A model generated the notes under the pieces. It saw only the letters and a list, made by a program, of their open reading frames with translations. It was not told where the DNA came from and ran no database searches. From contig NZ_FQWQ01000005.1 of NCBI RefSeq assembly GCF_900129725.1, forward strand, positions 186,001 through 250,000: a DNA stretch of 64,000 nt. The letters run 5' to 3'. Each line of letters opens with the position of its first letter. The stretch's first letter is position 1. A program made the translations under genes and the position numbers. This stretch comes from Chryseolinea serpens. GTDB taxonomy: Bacteria; Bacteroidota; Bacteroidia; Cytophagales; Cyclobacteriaceae. Of the stretch, positions 38,701 through 47,093 are shown piece after piece.

Positions 38701-39855
38701 TTACTCTACAGGAACCAGGCGTACGATCTTACCAGGGTTCTCCATGGCAACGTAGATGTAGCCGTCGGGGCTTTGGGTTACGCAGCGGACGCGGCCGATC
38801 TTTTCGAGCAAGCGTTCTTCTTTCACAAATTTTTTGTCGGCGATCTCTACGCGGGCTACCAGTTGGTGCGACAAGGCGCCTACGAGCAGGTTGCCTTTCC
38901 AGTTGGGATATTTATCAGACGTCACCATCGTTAGTCCGCACGGGGCGATAGAAGGTACCCAGTAGCGCACGGGCTGTTCCATGCCTTCTTTTTCTTTTAA
39001 GTCCGTAATGATCGTGCTGTCATAGTTGATGCCATAGGTGATCACCGGCCAGCCGTAGTTCTTTCCTTTCTCCACGATGTTCAACTCGTCGCCGCCACGG
39101 GGGCCGTGCTCGTGTTCCCAGAGCGTTCCGGTTTCTTTGTCGTAATACAATCCCTGAAGACTTCGGTGGCCATAAGACCAGATCTCCGAACGCGCGCCGA
39201 TCGTGCTCACAAACGGGTTGTCGCTGGGCACTTTGCCGTCGTCGTGAAGGCGCATTACTTTTCCAAGGTGGTTGCTGAGGTCCTGGGCATTTTCTTTTTT
39301 GCCGCGTTCGCCGCAGGTGAAGAACATATAGCCTTTGTCATCGAACGCGATGCGCGAACCAAAGTGTACTTCAGACGGCGTGAGGGGGAGGGCCTGAAAT
39401 AATTCTTCGAGGTTGGTGAGTTTGTTGCCTTCCAGCTTGGCGCGTGCGATCACGGTGCCGCCACTGTCGGCTACCTGTTTGGCATAGCTGAGATAGATCC
39501 AACCGTTCTTATCAAAATCAGGGTGAAGTTGGATGTCGAGTAAACCACCCTGGCCGTGAACGTATACCGGGGGAACGCCTTCGATTTTCTCTTTTAAAAG
39601 CTTGCCGTCTTTTACGATGCGAATATTGCCATCGCGTTCCGTCACGAGCAGGCGGCCGTCGGGCAGGAAGGCCATGCCCCATGGATTTTTCAGCGCGCCC
39701 ACGGCGGTGTCTGTGGCGGACGTGATGGTGTCGACCATGAACTTTTGTTTTTCGGATTGAACAATGGCGCCGGCCGGCTTCCGCTCTTGCGTCCCACAGG
39801 AAACAAGGACGATGGCCATCGCCAGGCAAAAAGGATAAAGCAGTTTGTTGATCAT
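38701..39855 (-). CDS. PQQ-dependent sugar dehydrogenase family lipoprotein
   Basis: Members oxidise aldoses with pyrroloquinoline quinone in the periplasm. The 384-residue protein starts with a lipoprotein signal (lipobox region VLVSC, Cys20). It has six-bladed-propeller motifs ALKNPWGMAFLPDGRLLVTE, HFGSRIAFDDKGYMFFTCGE and HEHGPRGGDELNIVEKGKNYG (active-site Arg and PQQ-binding residues). No PQQ biosynthesis genes are in the window, so the cofactor must come from elsewhere. A terminator for this strand overlaps the OmpA gene end. Confidence 0.9.
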   Translation of the reverse strand: MINKLLYPFCLAMAIVLVSCGTQERKPAGAIVQSEKQKFMVDTITSATDTAVGALKNPWGMAFLPDGRLLVTERDGNIRIVKDGKLLKEKIEGVPPVYVHGQGGLLDIQLHPDFDKNGWIYLSYAKQVADSGGTVIARAKLEGNKLTNLEELFQALPLTPSEVHFGSRIAFDDKGYMFFTCGERGKKENAQDLSNHLGKVMRLHDDGKVPSDNPFVSTIGARSEIWSYGHRSLQGLYYDKETGTLWEHEHGPRGGDELNIVEKGKNYGWPVITYGINYDSTIITDLKEKEGMEQPVRYWVPSIAPCGLTMVTSDKYPNWKGNLLVGALSHQLVARVEIADKKFVKEERLLEKIGRVRCVTQSPDGYIYVAMENPGKIVRLVPVE

Positions 39856-40005
39856 TTGGTATTGATTTTTTTAAAGCGCGCTAAGATAGAGAAAGAAATC
39901 CTATCGGGGCGCCCCACTCGGATAAGCGGCGCAATCCTTTTGTCATGCGAAAGAGGTTGAATATAGGAATCCGTGGTAGGCGCAGACCGTGTGCTTAAGA
40001 GATGT

Positions 40006-40044
40006 GAAAAAAAGAAGAGGCGGCCGGGGGATCGGACCGCCTCT
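40006..40044 (-). terminator. Rho-independent terminator on minus strand
   Basis: AGAGGCGG (40016-40023) pairs with CCGCCTCT (40037-40044). On the minus strand the stem is followed by CTTC and then seven T (A run near 40007-40013). It stands 469 bases after the FtsX permease stop and upstream of the dehydrogenase gene, directly after the candidate structured RNA. Confidence 0.7.
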
Positions 40045-40167
40045 ATATAAACTAAGCCAACTCAAATTTAGGGTTGCACGGGCTCGGTCTTTGTCCACAT
40101 CTCTTCAAGTGTAGATCCTTTATGTGGTCACCGGCCTGTGCGCTGAGCACCCTTGCACAGAGGGTGC
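40045..40167 (-). ncRNA. Candidate structured RNA upstream of a terminator (unnamed)
   Basis: The 657-base gap 39856-40512 has no gene. Inside it, GCACGGGC-T-CGGT (40076-40088) pairs with ACCGGCC-T-GTGC (40130-40141) as a 12-bp helix with one bulge. Within this, CCACAT (40095-40100) pairs with ATGTGG (40122-40127), and GCACCC (40147-40152) pairs with GGGTGC (40162-40167) next to it. The terminator 40006-40044 follows on the minus strand, giving a unit of roughly 160-190 nt. It does not match a riboswitch I recognise. The rest of the gap (39856-40005 and 40168-40512) shows nothing clear. Confidence 0.35.
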
Positions 40168-40512
40168 ATGTTTGGTCCGTTTATCTTCTTGTGAATAAAC
40201 AGATCGCCTATCAAATCAGCAGGATGTATAGTGAATATAAGATATAATCATCAAGGGATGAAGCATTGGTTCATAAAAAAGATCCATGATCCAATCAAAC
40301 GGTTGCACAATCGGAAGGCGACAAAAAAATTAAAGGATTTATAAATAACGGGGTTGATGAATAACTGTCACGGTTTAAAATGACCGTCAACACGCGATGC
40401 ATTGATCAATGTTTCAACAGTGAAATTGGTAGTCTTACAGGCCGTCGTGAAAAACTGCGAGGTGGATCTTTCAAAGGAGTCAAATTGGCGTTAGTCCCTT
40501 TGTGCCTTTTCG

Positions 40513-42912
40513 TTACTCGTCGCGCAACGCCTTGACTGGATTGGCCGAAGCCGCCCGCATCACGTGATAGCCTACCGTGATCAAAGTAATGATCCCCGCC
40601 AGCAGCGCCGAAAGAATAAACGTCATCCATTCATTGTTCAATTCGATTTTGTAGGCGAAACTTTGCAGCCACGTGCTCGTGAAATACCAGGCGAAGGGAT
40701 ACGCCAGCACCGTGCCAATACCAACCAGCACAAAAAATTCTCGTGCCACCAGCAGGACCAGTCCACCGACGCTGGCGCCGATAACTTTTCGCACGCCAAT
40801 TTCCTTCGTGCGTTGCTCTGTGGTAAAGGCCGCCAGCCCCAACAAACCGAGACAGGCAATGAAGATGGTGAGCCCGGAGAAGGCCGTGAAGATCTGGCTT
40901 CGTTTTTCGTCCGACTTGTATTGGGAATTGAAATCCTGGTCGAGGAATTGATAGTCGAAGGGATAGTTGGGATACAGATCTTTCCATGTTTTTTCTATCG
41001 CAGCCAACGATTGACGAACGTCGCCGGGTTCTGTTTTTATAAAGATGAAATTGTTTTTCAGAGCGAGGTTGATCATGAGGGGTTCGATGACGTCGTAGAG
41101 GGAATTTTGATGATAGTCCTTCACGACGCCCACGACCTGTTTCTCGACGTCGGTGCCATTCGGTCCGCCACCCTTATAGACAAATTTCTTCCCGATTGGA
41201 TCTTTCCAGGACATGCGCCTCACCATGGCCTCGTTCACGAGGACGGCACGCGTCGTATCCGCAGGCACGTCGCGCGAAAAATCCCGACCCTGCACAATGG
41301 TCATGCCGAGTGTTTTCACAAAGTCGTAATCGATGTTATACAAATCCACCCCGCGTTCCGATAATTTGCCATCGTTGTCCTCCACCTGTATCAAGAGTTT
41401 GCCAATGCCGAATCCAGGCGACGAATTGGCGGAGGCCGCAGCCACAACGCCCTTGGCCTGGCGCATACTCTCCTCGATGGCCGCCACGTGCTGGATCTGG
41501 TCGTCGGTGGGAAGCAGCATGCGGATCACGCGTTCCTTGGTGAAGCCGAGGTCCTTGTTGCGCAGGTATTGCAACTGATCGTACACAATGAGCGTGGAGA
41601 TGAGCATGAAAATGGAGATCGCAAATTGCGCGATCACCAACACTTTTCTGAAAATGGCGTTGCCACCCTTGGCCGAAAGCTTTCCCTTGAGCACACTGAC
41701 CGGGTTGAAGCCCGACAGGTACAACGCGGGATAACTGCCACCGACAATACCGATCACCAACACAATGCCGATCAAGCTCAGCAACACCGGTGCCTGCAGA
41801 ATGTAACTGAACGGAAGTTGTTTATTGCAGAGCTCGTTGAAGAGTGGCAACAAGGCATAGATCAGTATCAGGCTGGTTGCCAAAGCCAGAAGCGTGATCA
41901 CCACCGACTCGGTAATGAACTGCGCAATGAGCTGCGGACGCATCGACCCCATCACTTTGCGGATGCCCACTTCTTTTGCGCGGCTGGCAGAGCGCGCCGT
42001 GGCCAGGTTCATATAATTGATGGAGGCGATGATGAGCATGAATGCCGCCACGGCCGCGAAGATGTAGATGTATGAAATATCGCCACCACCCTCGGCCTCG
42101 TCCTGTATTTTGGAATGAAGATGGATGTCGACGATGGGCTGCAACTCGTATTTGATACTGATGTTGTATTGCGTGAAGATGACGTCGACTTTTTCTTTCA
42201 GGATCTTGTTCAGGCTGGCGTACATCTTGTTGATGTCATAGCCTTCGGGTAATTGAATATAGGTATACACTCCAAAGTTTCCCCATGACGTATTTTCTTT
42301 TCGTGTATTGGCCGACGCCAGGGCATCGAAAATAAAGTGTGAATTCAGGGGAACATTTTTCATAACGCCCGTGACTTTGAACGTTTCGTTGTTCTGGTTC
42401 ACCAACGCCTGCCCCACGGCGTTGTCGGTCCCCCCAAAATATTTTATGGCCAGTTTTTCGGTGAGCACGATGGAGAAGGGCTGGTCCAGGGCCGTGTTGG
42501 GATCGCCGTCGATAAAAGTGTAGCTGAACATGTCGAACGCGGTGGAGTCGGCATAGTAGATATTGTCTTCGTAGAATGACTTGTCACCATTTTTGAACAA
42601 GGGCTTTCCACCGAACCCGTCAAATCGCACCGCATTTTTTACTTCGGGGTAGTTATCGCGCAGTTCGGGAGCCAATGGTTGCTGTGCCACCGCCCAGGTG
42701 AACGCGTTGTCGGGCTCTTTGATGTTGGAGACCACGCGATAGATGTTCGGCGCGTTGGCATGATAGCGGTCGAAACTCAACTCATCCAGGATGTACATCA
42801 GCAGGAACATACTGCAGGTGATGCCAATGGTGAGACCCAGAATGTTGATGGCGCTGTAGGTTTTATCCTTGCGGATGTTGCGCCAGGCGATGATGATGAG
42901 GTTCTTCAGCAT
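40513..42912 (-). CDS. ABC transporter permease, FtsX/MacB type (two FtsX modules)
   Basis: The 799-residue protein starts with a membrane segment after KNLIIIAWRNIRKDKTYSAIN, followed by a periplasmic MacB-like domain (about residues 40-270). It has three transmembrane helices around 280-400 with ARSASRAKEVGIRKVMGS, a second periplasmic domain, and a closing trio of helices with EQRTKEIGVRKVIGAS. This duplicated form is common in Bacteroidota and probably exports peptides, antibiotics or lipoproteins by mechanotransmission. The partner ATPase gene is not adjacent. Confidence 0.92.
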   Translation of the reverse strand: MLKNLIIIAWRNIRKDKTYSAINILGLTIGITCSMFLLMYILDELSFDRYHANAPNIYRVVSNIKEPDNAFTWAVAQQPLAPELRDNYPEVKNAVRFDGFGGKPLFKNGDKSFYEDNIYYADSTAFDMFSYTFIDGDPNTALDQPFSIVLTEKLAIKYFGGTDNAVGQALVNQNNETFKVTGVMKNVPLNSHFIFDALASANTRKENTSWGNFGVYTYIQLPEGYDINKMYASLNKILKEKVDVIFTQYNISIKYELQPIVDIHLHSKIQDEAEGGGDISYIYIFAAVAAFMLIIASINYMNLATARSASRAKEVGIRKVMGSMRPQLIAQFITESVVITLLALATSLILIYALLPLFNELCNKQLPFSYILQAPVLLSLIGIVLVIGIVGGSYPALYLSGFNPVSVLKGKLSAKGGNAIFRKVLVIAQFAISIFMLISTLIVYDQLQYLRNKDLGFTKERVIRMLLPTDDQIQHVAAIEESMRQAKGVVAAASANSSPGFGIGKLLIQVEDNDGKLSERGVDLYNIDYDFVKTLGMTIVQGRDFSRDVPADTTRAVLVNEAMVRRMSWKDPIGKKFVYKGGGPNGTDVEKQVVGVVKDYHQNSLYDVIEPLMINLALKNNFIFIKTEPGDVRQSLAAIEKTWKDLYPNYPFDYQFLDQDFNSQYKSDEKRSQIFTAFSGLTIFIACLGLLGLAAFTTEQRTKEIGVRKVIGASVGGLVLLVAREFFVLVGIGTVLAYPFAWYFTSTWLQSFAYKIELNNEWMTFILSALLAGIITLITVGYHVMRAASANPVKALRDE

Positions 42913-43017
42913 AGGGGATGAGTTTTGTCAGGAGATGTTAAAGATCGCAAAAAAGTTGCAATCCCAGCGGATGGAACTACACTAAGTTGGCTTCGCGTAG
43001 AAGAATGGCGCTGTGTA

Positions 43018-43740
43018 CTACTTGCCGGGGGAGAGTCCGTTGCAAAAAGTCAGCACCTTTGCCAGATCGTCTTTTTGTTTGAAATCCGTATGTTGCTCCT
43101 TCAGATAGGTCTTCAGTTTATCGCGATCGTCGGGAAACAATTTCATCAGCGAGGCCTTGGTGGCGGGATGCGCTTCATTCTTTTGATCGATAAAAAAATA
43201 GCTGTTGTTCACGCGTACCAACAGGTCGGCATTGCTGCTGATGGAGCGCGAGTTGCCGCGATAGGCAACCACGGCCCCGGTGTTGTCGGATGATGTGGTG
43301 TAGCCGTTGCTGACCTCTACGTCCTTGCGGACGATCACAAATTCTTTTTTCACACCCAACGCCAGTTGTTGCTGAATAAGGATTTCGATGTACCCCTGGG
43401 CAGGCTCCAGAAAAAACACATGCCCGCCCACCATGACCAGTTTTACCTCCGGTGTTTTCTTCAACACCATCGTGTCGCCCTTTGGATTAAGGAATTCTAT
43501 GTCGCCCGACAGCACGTTGTAGTTCATCTTGTATTTTGGTGACGGCCCGGAAGTAAAGATGGCTTGTCCCTCCAGGAAGGAAGAAAACCTGTACAGGCTA
43601 TCGCGCCATGCGCTGGCCCGTATGTCCTCGCCCGGTTTTAGCCGCAGCGTTGCCGGGGCCTGAGCGATAGCGGACGGAGTTAAACAGGTCACGAAAAAAA
43701 GGAGAATTCCTGGGAGGGCTGGCGCGAAACGGTAACGCAT
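43018..43740 (-). CDS. Exported protein of unknown function
   Basis: The 240-residue product has a signal peptide (LTPSAIAQ) and then a mixed sequence with stretches such as YKMNYNVLSGDIEFLNPKGD and KKEFVIVRKDVEVSNGY, suggesting a beta-rich domain. The C-terminus (about 195-240) is helical and charged, with SLMKLFPDDRDKLKTYLKEQ. I do not recognise a family with certainty; the layout is common among Bacteroidota exported proteins. It lies 105 bases upstream of the FtsX permease on the same strand and could share its promoter. Confidence 0.75.
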   Translation of the reverse strand: MRYRFAPALPGILLFFVTCLTPSAIAQAPATLRLKPGEDIRASAWRDSLYRFSSFLEGQAIFTSGPSPKYKMNYNVLSGDIEFLNPKGDTMVLKKTPEVKLVMVGGHVFFLEPAQGYIEILIQQQLALGVKKEFVIVRKDVEVSNGYTTSSDNTGAVVAYRGNSRSISSNADLLVRVNNSYFFIDQKNEAHPATKASLMKLFPDDRDKLKTYLKEQHTDFKQKDDLAKVLTFCNGLSPGK

Positions 43741-44041
43741 TTTTTTGTCGGGCGATAATACGCATCCTTCATACTAAAATTAGAGATTAAACCAGGAACA
43801 TTCAAGTTGCCCGCTCCCCGGGTCCGCCTAAACTGATCTGGTCAAAATACCCAAAACCGAAACTGTTTTAGCCAAAGGCTATGTTCATCCAAGTTCATCG
43901 ATTTAGCTATCCATTGATGGCCTGAAGAATTTGTACCAAAAAAACTTCTATGGCAAGCGCCAAACCCCCCTGCAAAACTATTTGGACTACTATTTCATCC
44001 TTTATAGGAATCTAACCCACTAAACCAGAATCAAACCAATA
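43741..44041. other. Non-coding region with 45-bp repeat copy A
   Basis: This 301-base stretch lies between the divergent unknown exported protein and serine hydrolase genes. It is AT-rich in its right half. It holds repeat copy A (43826-43870), almost identical to copy B at 45676-45720. I see no open frame with coding character. Confidence 0.6.
43826..43870 (+). repeat. 45-bp direct repeat, copy A
   Basis: Starts GCCTAAACTGATCTGGTC. The first 23 bases are identical to copy B (45676-45720); five differences occur in the remaining 22. The 45 bases contain AAACTG at 43830 and at 43860 and AAACCG at 43854. Copy A lies 171 bases before the serine hydrolase start. Confidence 0.8.
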
Positions 44042-45379
44042 ATGAAAACTAAAATCTTCACAACAGCCCTACTTATAGGGCTTTCTTTCGGGACAATTTT
44101 TTCCCAAAGCTTTAACAAACCTAAGCTTGACAGCTTGATGAACATACTTGCTGAAAAGAACAAAGCAATGGGTAGTTTGACAATTTCTAAAAATGGCACC
44201 GTGATTTACAGTAGGGCTATTGGGTACAGCTTTATTTCAGGCAACGAGAAACTTCCTGCAACGGATCAAACGAAATATCGTATTGGTTCAATCTCTAAAA
44301 TGTTTACCGCGACAATGATTTTTCAACTGATTGAAGATGGAAAACTAAAACTAACCACGACGGTAGATAAATACTTTCCACAACTTCCAAACGCCAGTAA
44401 AATTACCATCAGTAACCTGCTTAATCACAGGAGCGGGCTCCACAATTTTACGGATGATCCGGAATATTTAACCTGGATGACGCTACCGAAAACACAAGAC
44501 GACATGCTGGCGATCATCGCTAAAAGCAAGAGTGATTTTCAGCCTAACGAGAAATTTTCCTACAGCAACTCGAACTACGTTGTTTTAGGCTACATCATAG
44601 AGAAAGTTTCTAAACAGTCTTATCCAAAATATTTGCGGAATAGAATCACTTCAAAAATTGGTCTTTCCAATACTTACGTTGGAACAAAGACCGATACTAA
44701 AAAGAATGAGAGTTTTTCATATCGCTTTTTAAATAGCTGGGAACAAGCACCGGAAACAGATATGAGTATTCCAGGTGCTGCAGGCGCCATTGTTTCAACG
44801 CCAGCCGATCTGACTAAATTTATTGAGTCGTTATTCTCCTTAAAATTAGTTTCCAACAGCAGCTTAACGCAAATGAAAACGATGACAGACGGATACGGAA
44901 TGGGAATGTTTCAAATTCCTTTCCACATGAAAAGCGCTTATGGACACAACGGAGGGATCGATAGTTTTTTATCTACGCTGGCTTATTTTCCTGAAGACAG
45001 TTTAACGGTGGCATATTGCACAAACGGGCAGGTCTATCCGATGAATGATATCCTGATCGGGATTTTAAGTATTTATTTTGACATGCCGTATTCCATACCA
45101 ACATTCAATGCACCTTCAATCACCTTAAAAACGGAAGACTTAGACAAATATTTAGGTGTTTATTCCAGTACACAAATTCCATTAAAAATTACCATAACAA
45201 AGAACAATACAACTTTGATCTCACAGGCAACCGAACAATCACCCTTTCCTCTTGAAGCGACAGAAAAGGACAAGTTTACATTTGACCCTGCTGGAATAAA
45301 AATGGAGTTCAATCCTGACAAGAGGGAGATGACGCTTAAACAAGGAGGGGAAACGGTTTTATTCACCAAAGAAAAATGA
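44042..45379 (+). CDS. Serine hydrolase, beta-lactamase family (class C fold)
   Basis: The 445-residue product has a signal peptide (FGTIFSQ). Its penicillin-binding fold carries SxxK at Ser83-Lys86 (GSISKMFTA), a YSN motif in FSYSNSNYVVLGY and a terminal HNGG in YGHNGGIDS, in place of KTG. Such enzymes may be esterases, peptidases or beta-lactamases; the target is not told by sequence. The gene is clearly AT-richer than all neighbours, with AAA, TTT and ATT codons common. It lies between two 45-bp repeats, which suggests recent acquisition. Confidence 0.9.
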   Translation: MKTKIFTTALLIGLSFGTIFSQSFNKPKLDSLMNILAEKNKAMGSLTISKNGTVIYSRAIGYSFISGNEKLPATDQTKYRIGSISKMFTATMIFQLIEDGKLKLTTTVDKYFPQLPNASKITISNLLNHRSGLHNFTDDPEYLTWMTLPKTQDDMLAIIAKSKSDFQPNEKFSYSNSNYVVLGYIIEKVSKQSYPKYLRNRITSKIGLSNTYVGTKTDTKKNESFSYRFLNSWEQAPETDMSIPGAAGAIVSTPADLTKFIESLFSLKLVSNSSLTQMKTMTDGYGMGMFQIPFHMKSAYGHNGGIDSFLSTLAYFPEDSLTVAYCTNGQVYPMNDILIGILSIYFDMPYSIPTFNAPSITLKTEDLDKYLGVYSSTQIPLKITITKNNTTLISQATEQSPFPLEATEKDKFTFDPAGIKMEFNPDKREMTLKQGGETVLFTKEK

Positions 45380-45572
45380 AATCATGACCGTTAAAAACGT
45401 GTAAAAAGCGCTGCAAAAACTGACGGAGCGACCAAATTTCAAATCCACGTTGTCGGTTAACAAATCTGTCTTTGTTGAGGGGAGTTCAATCAACCCGGAC
45501 TCCCCTATTCCAACGCTTTCTATTCTGTCCTTTTGGTAAACTTCTACTCTAATCGCTCCGTGGCTGATAGGT

Positions 45573-45580
45573 TAACTTTG
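45573..45580 (+). promoter_or_regulatory. Possible promoter -7 box upstream of the EamA gene
   Basis: TAACTTTG matches TAnnTTTG, 226 bases before the TTG start at 45806. No clear upstream TTG/TTTG box is seen at the right distance. A transcript from here would include the three hairpins and repeat copy B. Confidence 0.35.
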
Positions 45581-45675
45581 ATAATTTCATAACGGTGTTA
45601 TCGTGCAGGTCTCCCCGAGTCCATAAGGGTCACTTGGGGAGGCATAGGTGAATACCTTTGACCAATCCTGAATTG

Positions 45676-45720
45676 GCCTAAACTGATCTGGTCAAAATTC
45701 TCGAAACTGAAACTGTTTTT
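45676..45720 (+). repeat. 45-bp direct repeat, copy B
   Basis: The element begins GCCTAAACTGATCTGGTC like copy A and ends GAAACTGTTTTT. AAACTG is present three times (at 45680, 45704 and 45710). It lies 86 bases before the EamA gene start. Confidence 0.8.
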
Positions 45721-45805
45721 TCTACGTTTTTATAGGAAGTTTTGAGTGCGGTGCAAACCCCGTATTCAACACGCAACCTCATTCACCCTTTAACCCGATC
45801 ATCAC

Positions 45806-46720
45806 TTGAAAAAAGATCTACTGGCTTACATCGCACTGGGTGCTATCTGCATCATCTGGGGAACGACCTACCTGGCATTGCGCGTGGCGGTTGTTCATTT
45901 TCCGGCCTTCCTGTTTGTGGTACTGCGCCAGATCTCGGCCGGGCTGCTGCTGGGAGGATTCATGATCTTTGTAATGAAGGAAAGCTGGCCTTCCCTCGAA
46001 CAGCTGAAGCGCCAGGCCGTGGCCGGGTTCTTCATGATCTCGTTGGGAAACGGCTTGGTGGCCTGGGCTGAAGTGCTCATCCCCAGTGGGGTAGCGGCAA
46101 TTCTTTGCTCGCTCATGCCCGTGATGGTGATCCTCATCAACCTTACCATCAATCGCGAAGAGAAACCAACGGTTCCCATCATTCTCGGTGTGCTCGTAGG
46201 CCTGGTAGGCATTGTCATGATCTTTGGAGAACATGTGCAAGAGTTCTCGCGACTGGAATACCAGATCGGCATCTTTGCCATCTTCGTGGCCGTGGTGAGT
46301 TGGGCCGGCGGTGCCGTGTGGCTGAAGAAGCGTGGCACCGTGGGCAACCTTTTTCTCAACGCTGCCCTCCAGATGCTTTTTGGTGGTCTGTGGCTCGTGC
46401 CTGCTTCACTTTTGTTTGATGATCTGAGCACCATATCCTGGTCGGCCGAGGCGGTGTATTCGCTCATCTACCTGATCATTTTCGGATCGATCGTGGCCTA
46501 CGCTTGCTTCTCCTACGCATTGCGCAACCTGCCCATGACCATCGTGTCGCTCTATGCGTATGTCAACCCCGTGGTGGCGGTGTTGCTCGGCTGGTTGTTT
46601 TTGGACGAGAAGTTGAACGCCAAGATTGGTATGGCCATTTTGATCACGGTGGCCGGCATCTACATCGTGAACAAGGGATACCAGCTTCGCGATCTTTGGA
46701 AAGCCCAATTCACCCGCTAA
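45806..46720 (+). CDS. EamA/DMT family transporter
   Basis: The 304-residue protein has ten hydrophobic segments arranged as two EamA repeats; the first begins LGAICIIWGTTYLALRVAV and the second starts near IFAIFVAVVSWAGGAVWLKK. The gene starts with TTG (45806), as no ATG lies upstream in frame and the family N-terminus LAYIALGAICIIWG is at once reached. EamA proteins export amino acids or metabolites; the substrate is not known. The 45-bp repeat just upstream contains CTGGTC, an element reminiscent of MocR-type operators. Confidence 0.9.
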   Translation: MKKDLLAYIALGAICIIWGTTYLALRVAVVHFPAFLFVVLRQISAGLLLGGFMIFVMKESWPSLEQLKRQAVAGFFMISLGNGLVAWAEVLIPSGVAAILCSLMPVMVILINLTINREEKPTVPIILGVLVGLVGIVMIFGEHVQEFSRLEYQIGIFAIFVAVVSWAGGAVWLKKRGTVGNLFLNAALQMLFGGLWLVPASLLFDDLSTISWSAEAVYSLIYLIIFGSIVAYACFSYALRNLPMTIVSLYAYVNPVVAVLLGWLFLDEKLNAKIGMAILITVAGIYIVNKGYQLRDLWKAQFTR

Positions 46721-46724
46721 AAAA

Positions 46725-47093
46725 ATGAACCCGATATTATTTCATACCACACAATGGGATGCCGTGCCCATCACGGAACACCGTGGCGAGTCGGGCATGG
46801 CCTTGTGGCGGACGTTGCAATTTGGAACGTTCCGCGTGCGACTGGTCGAGTATTCAAAAGACTATAAAGCCGACCACTGGTGCAAGGCCGGGCACATCCT
46901 CTTTTGCCTGGAAGGCGAAATGGAATCCGAGCTTTCGGATGGACGCACCTTCCGGTTGTCGGCCGGCATGAGCTACCAGGTGTCTGACAACGTGAGCCTG
47001 CACCGGTCTTCATCCCGCCAGGGCGTGAAGTTGTTTATTGTAGATGGAAATTTTTTGGACTATCAACAACCGCGCAACCCATGGAGAATGTAA
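46725..47093 (+). CDS. DHCW-type cupin-fold protein
   Basis: The 122-residue protein is a single small cupin: metal-site-like ADHWCKAGHILFCLEGEM with His and Cys, followed by GRTFRLSAGMSYQVSDN and HRSSSRQGVKLFIVD. The DHWC/DHCW signature names a family of uncharacterised Bacteroidota and proteobacterial proteins. It starts 4 bases after the EamA gene and its last 13 bases overlap the next GNAT gene, so the three are one operon. Confidence 0.85.
   Translation: MNPILFHTTQWDAVPITEHRGESGMALWRTLQFGTFRVRLVEYSKDYKADHWCKAGHILFCLEGEMESELSDGRTFRLSAGMSYQVSDNVSLHRSSSRQGVKLFIVDGNFLDYQQPRNPWRM

Larger units (their letters stand above)
45380..45805. other. Non-coding region with hairpins and 45-bp repeat copy B
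   Basis: No gene is seen in this 426-base stretch. AGGGGAGT (45478-45485) pairs with ACTCCCCT (45499-45506), which may help end the serine hydrolase transcript, although no T run follows. A box TAACTTTG (45573-45580) is followed by three small hairpins: CTCCCCGAGT/ACTTGGGGAG (45611-45641), AGGT/ACCT (45646-45657) and CCAAT/ATTGG (45662-45676). Repeat copy B then leads into the EamA gene. Confidence 0.55.
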
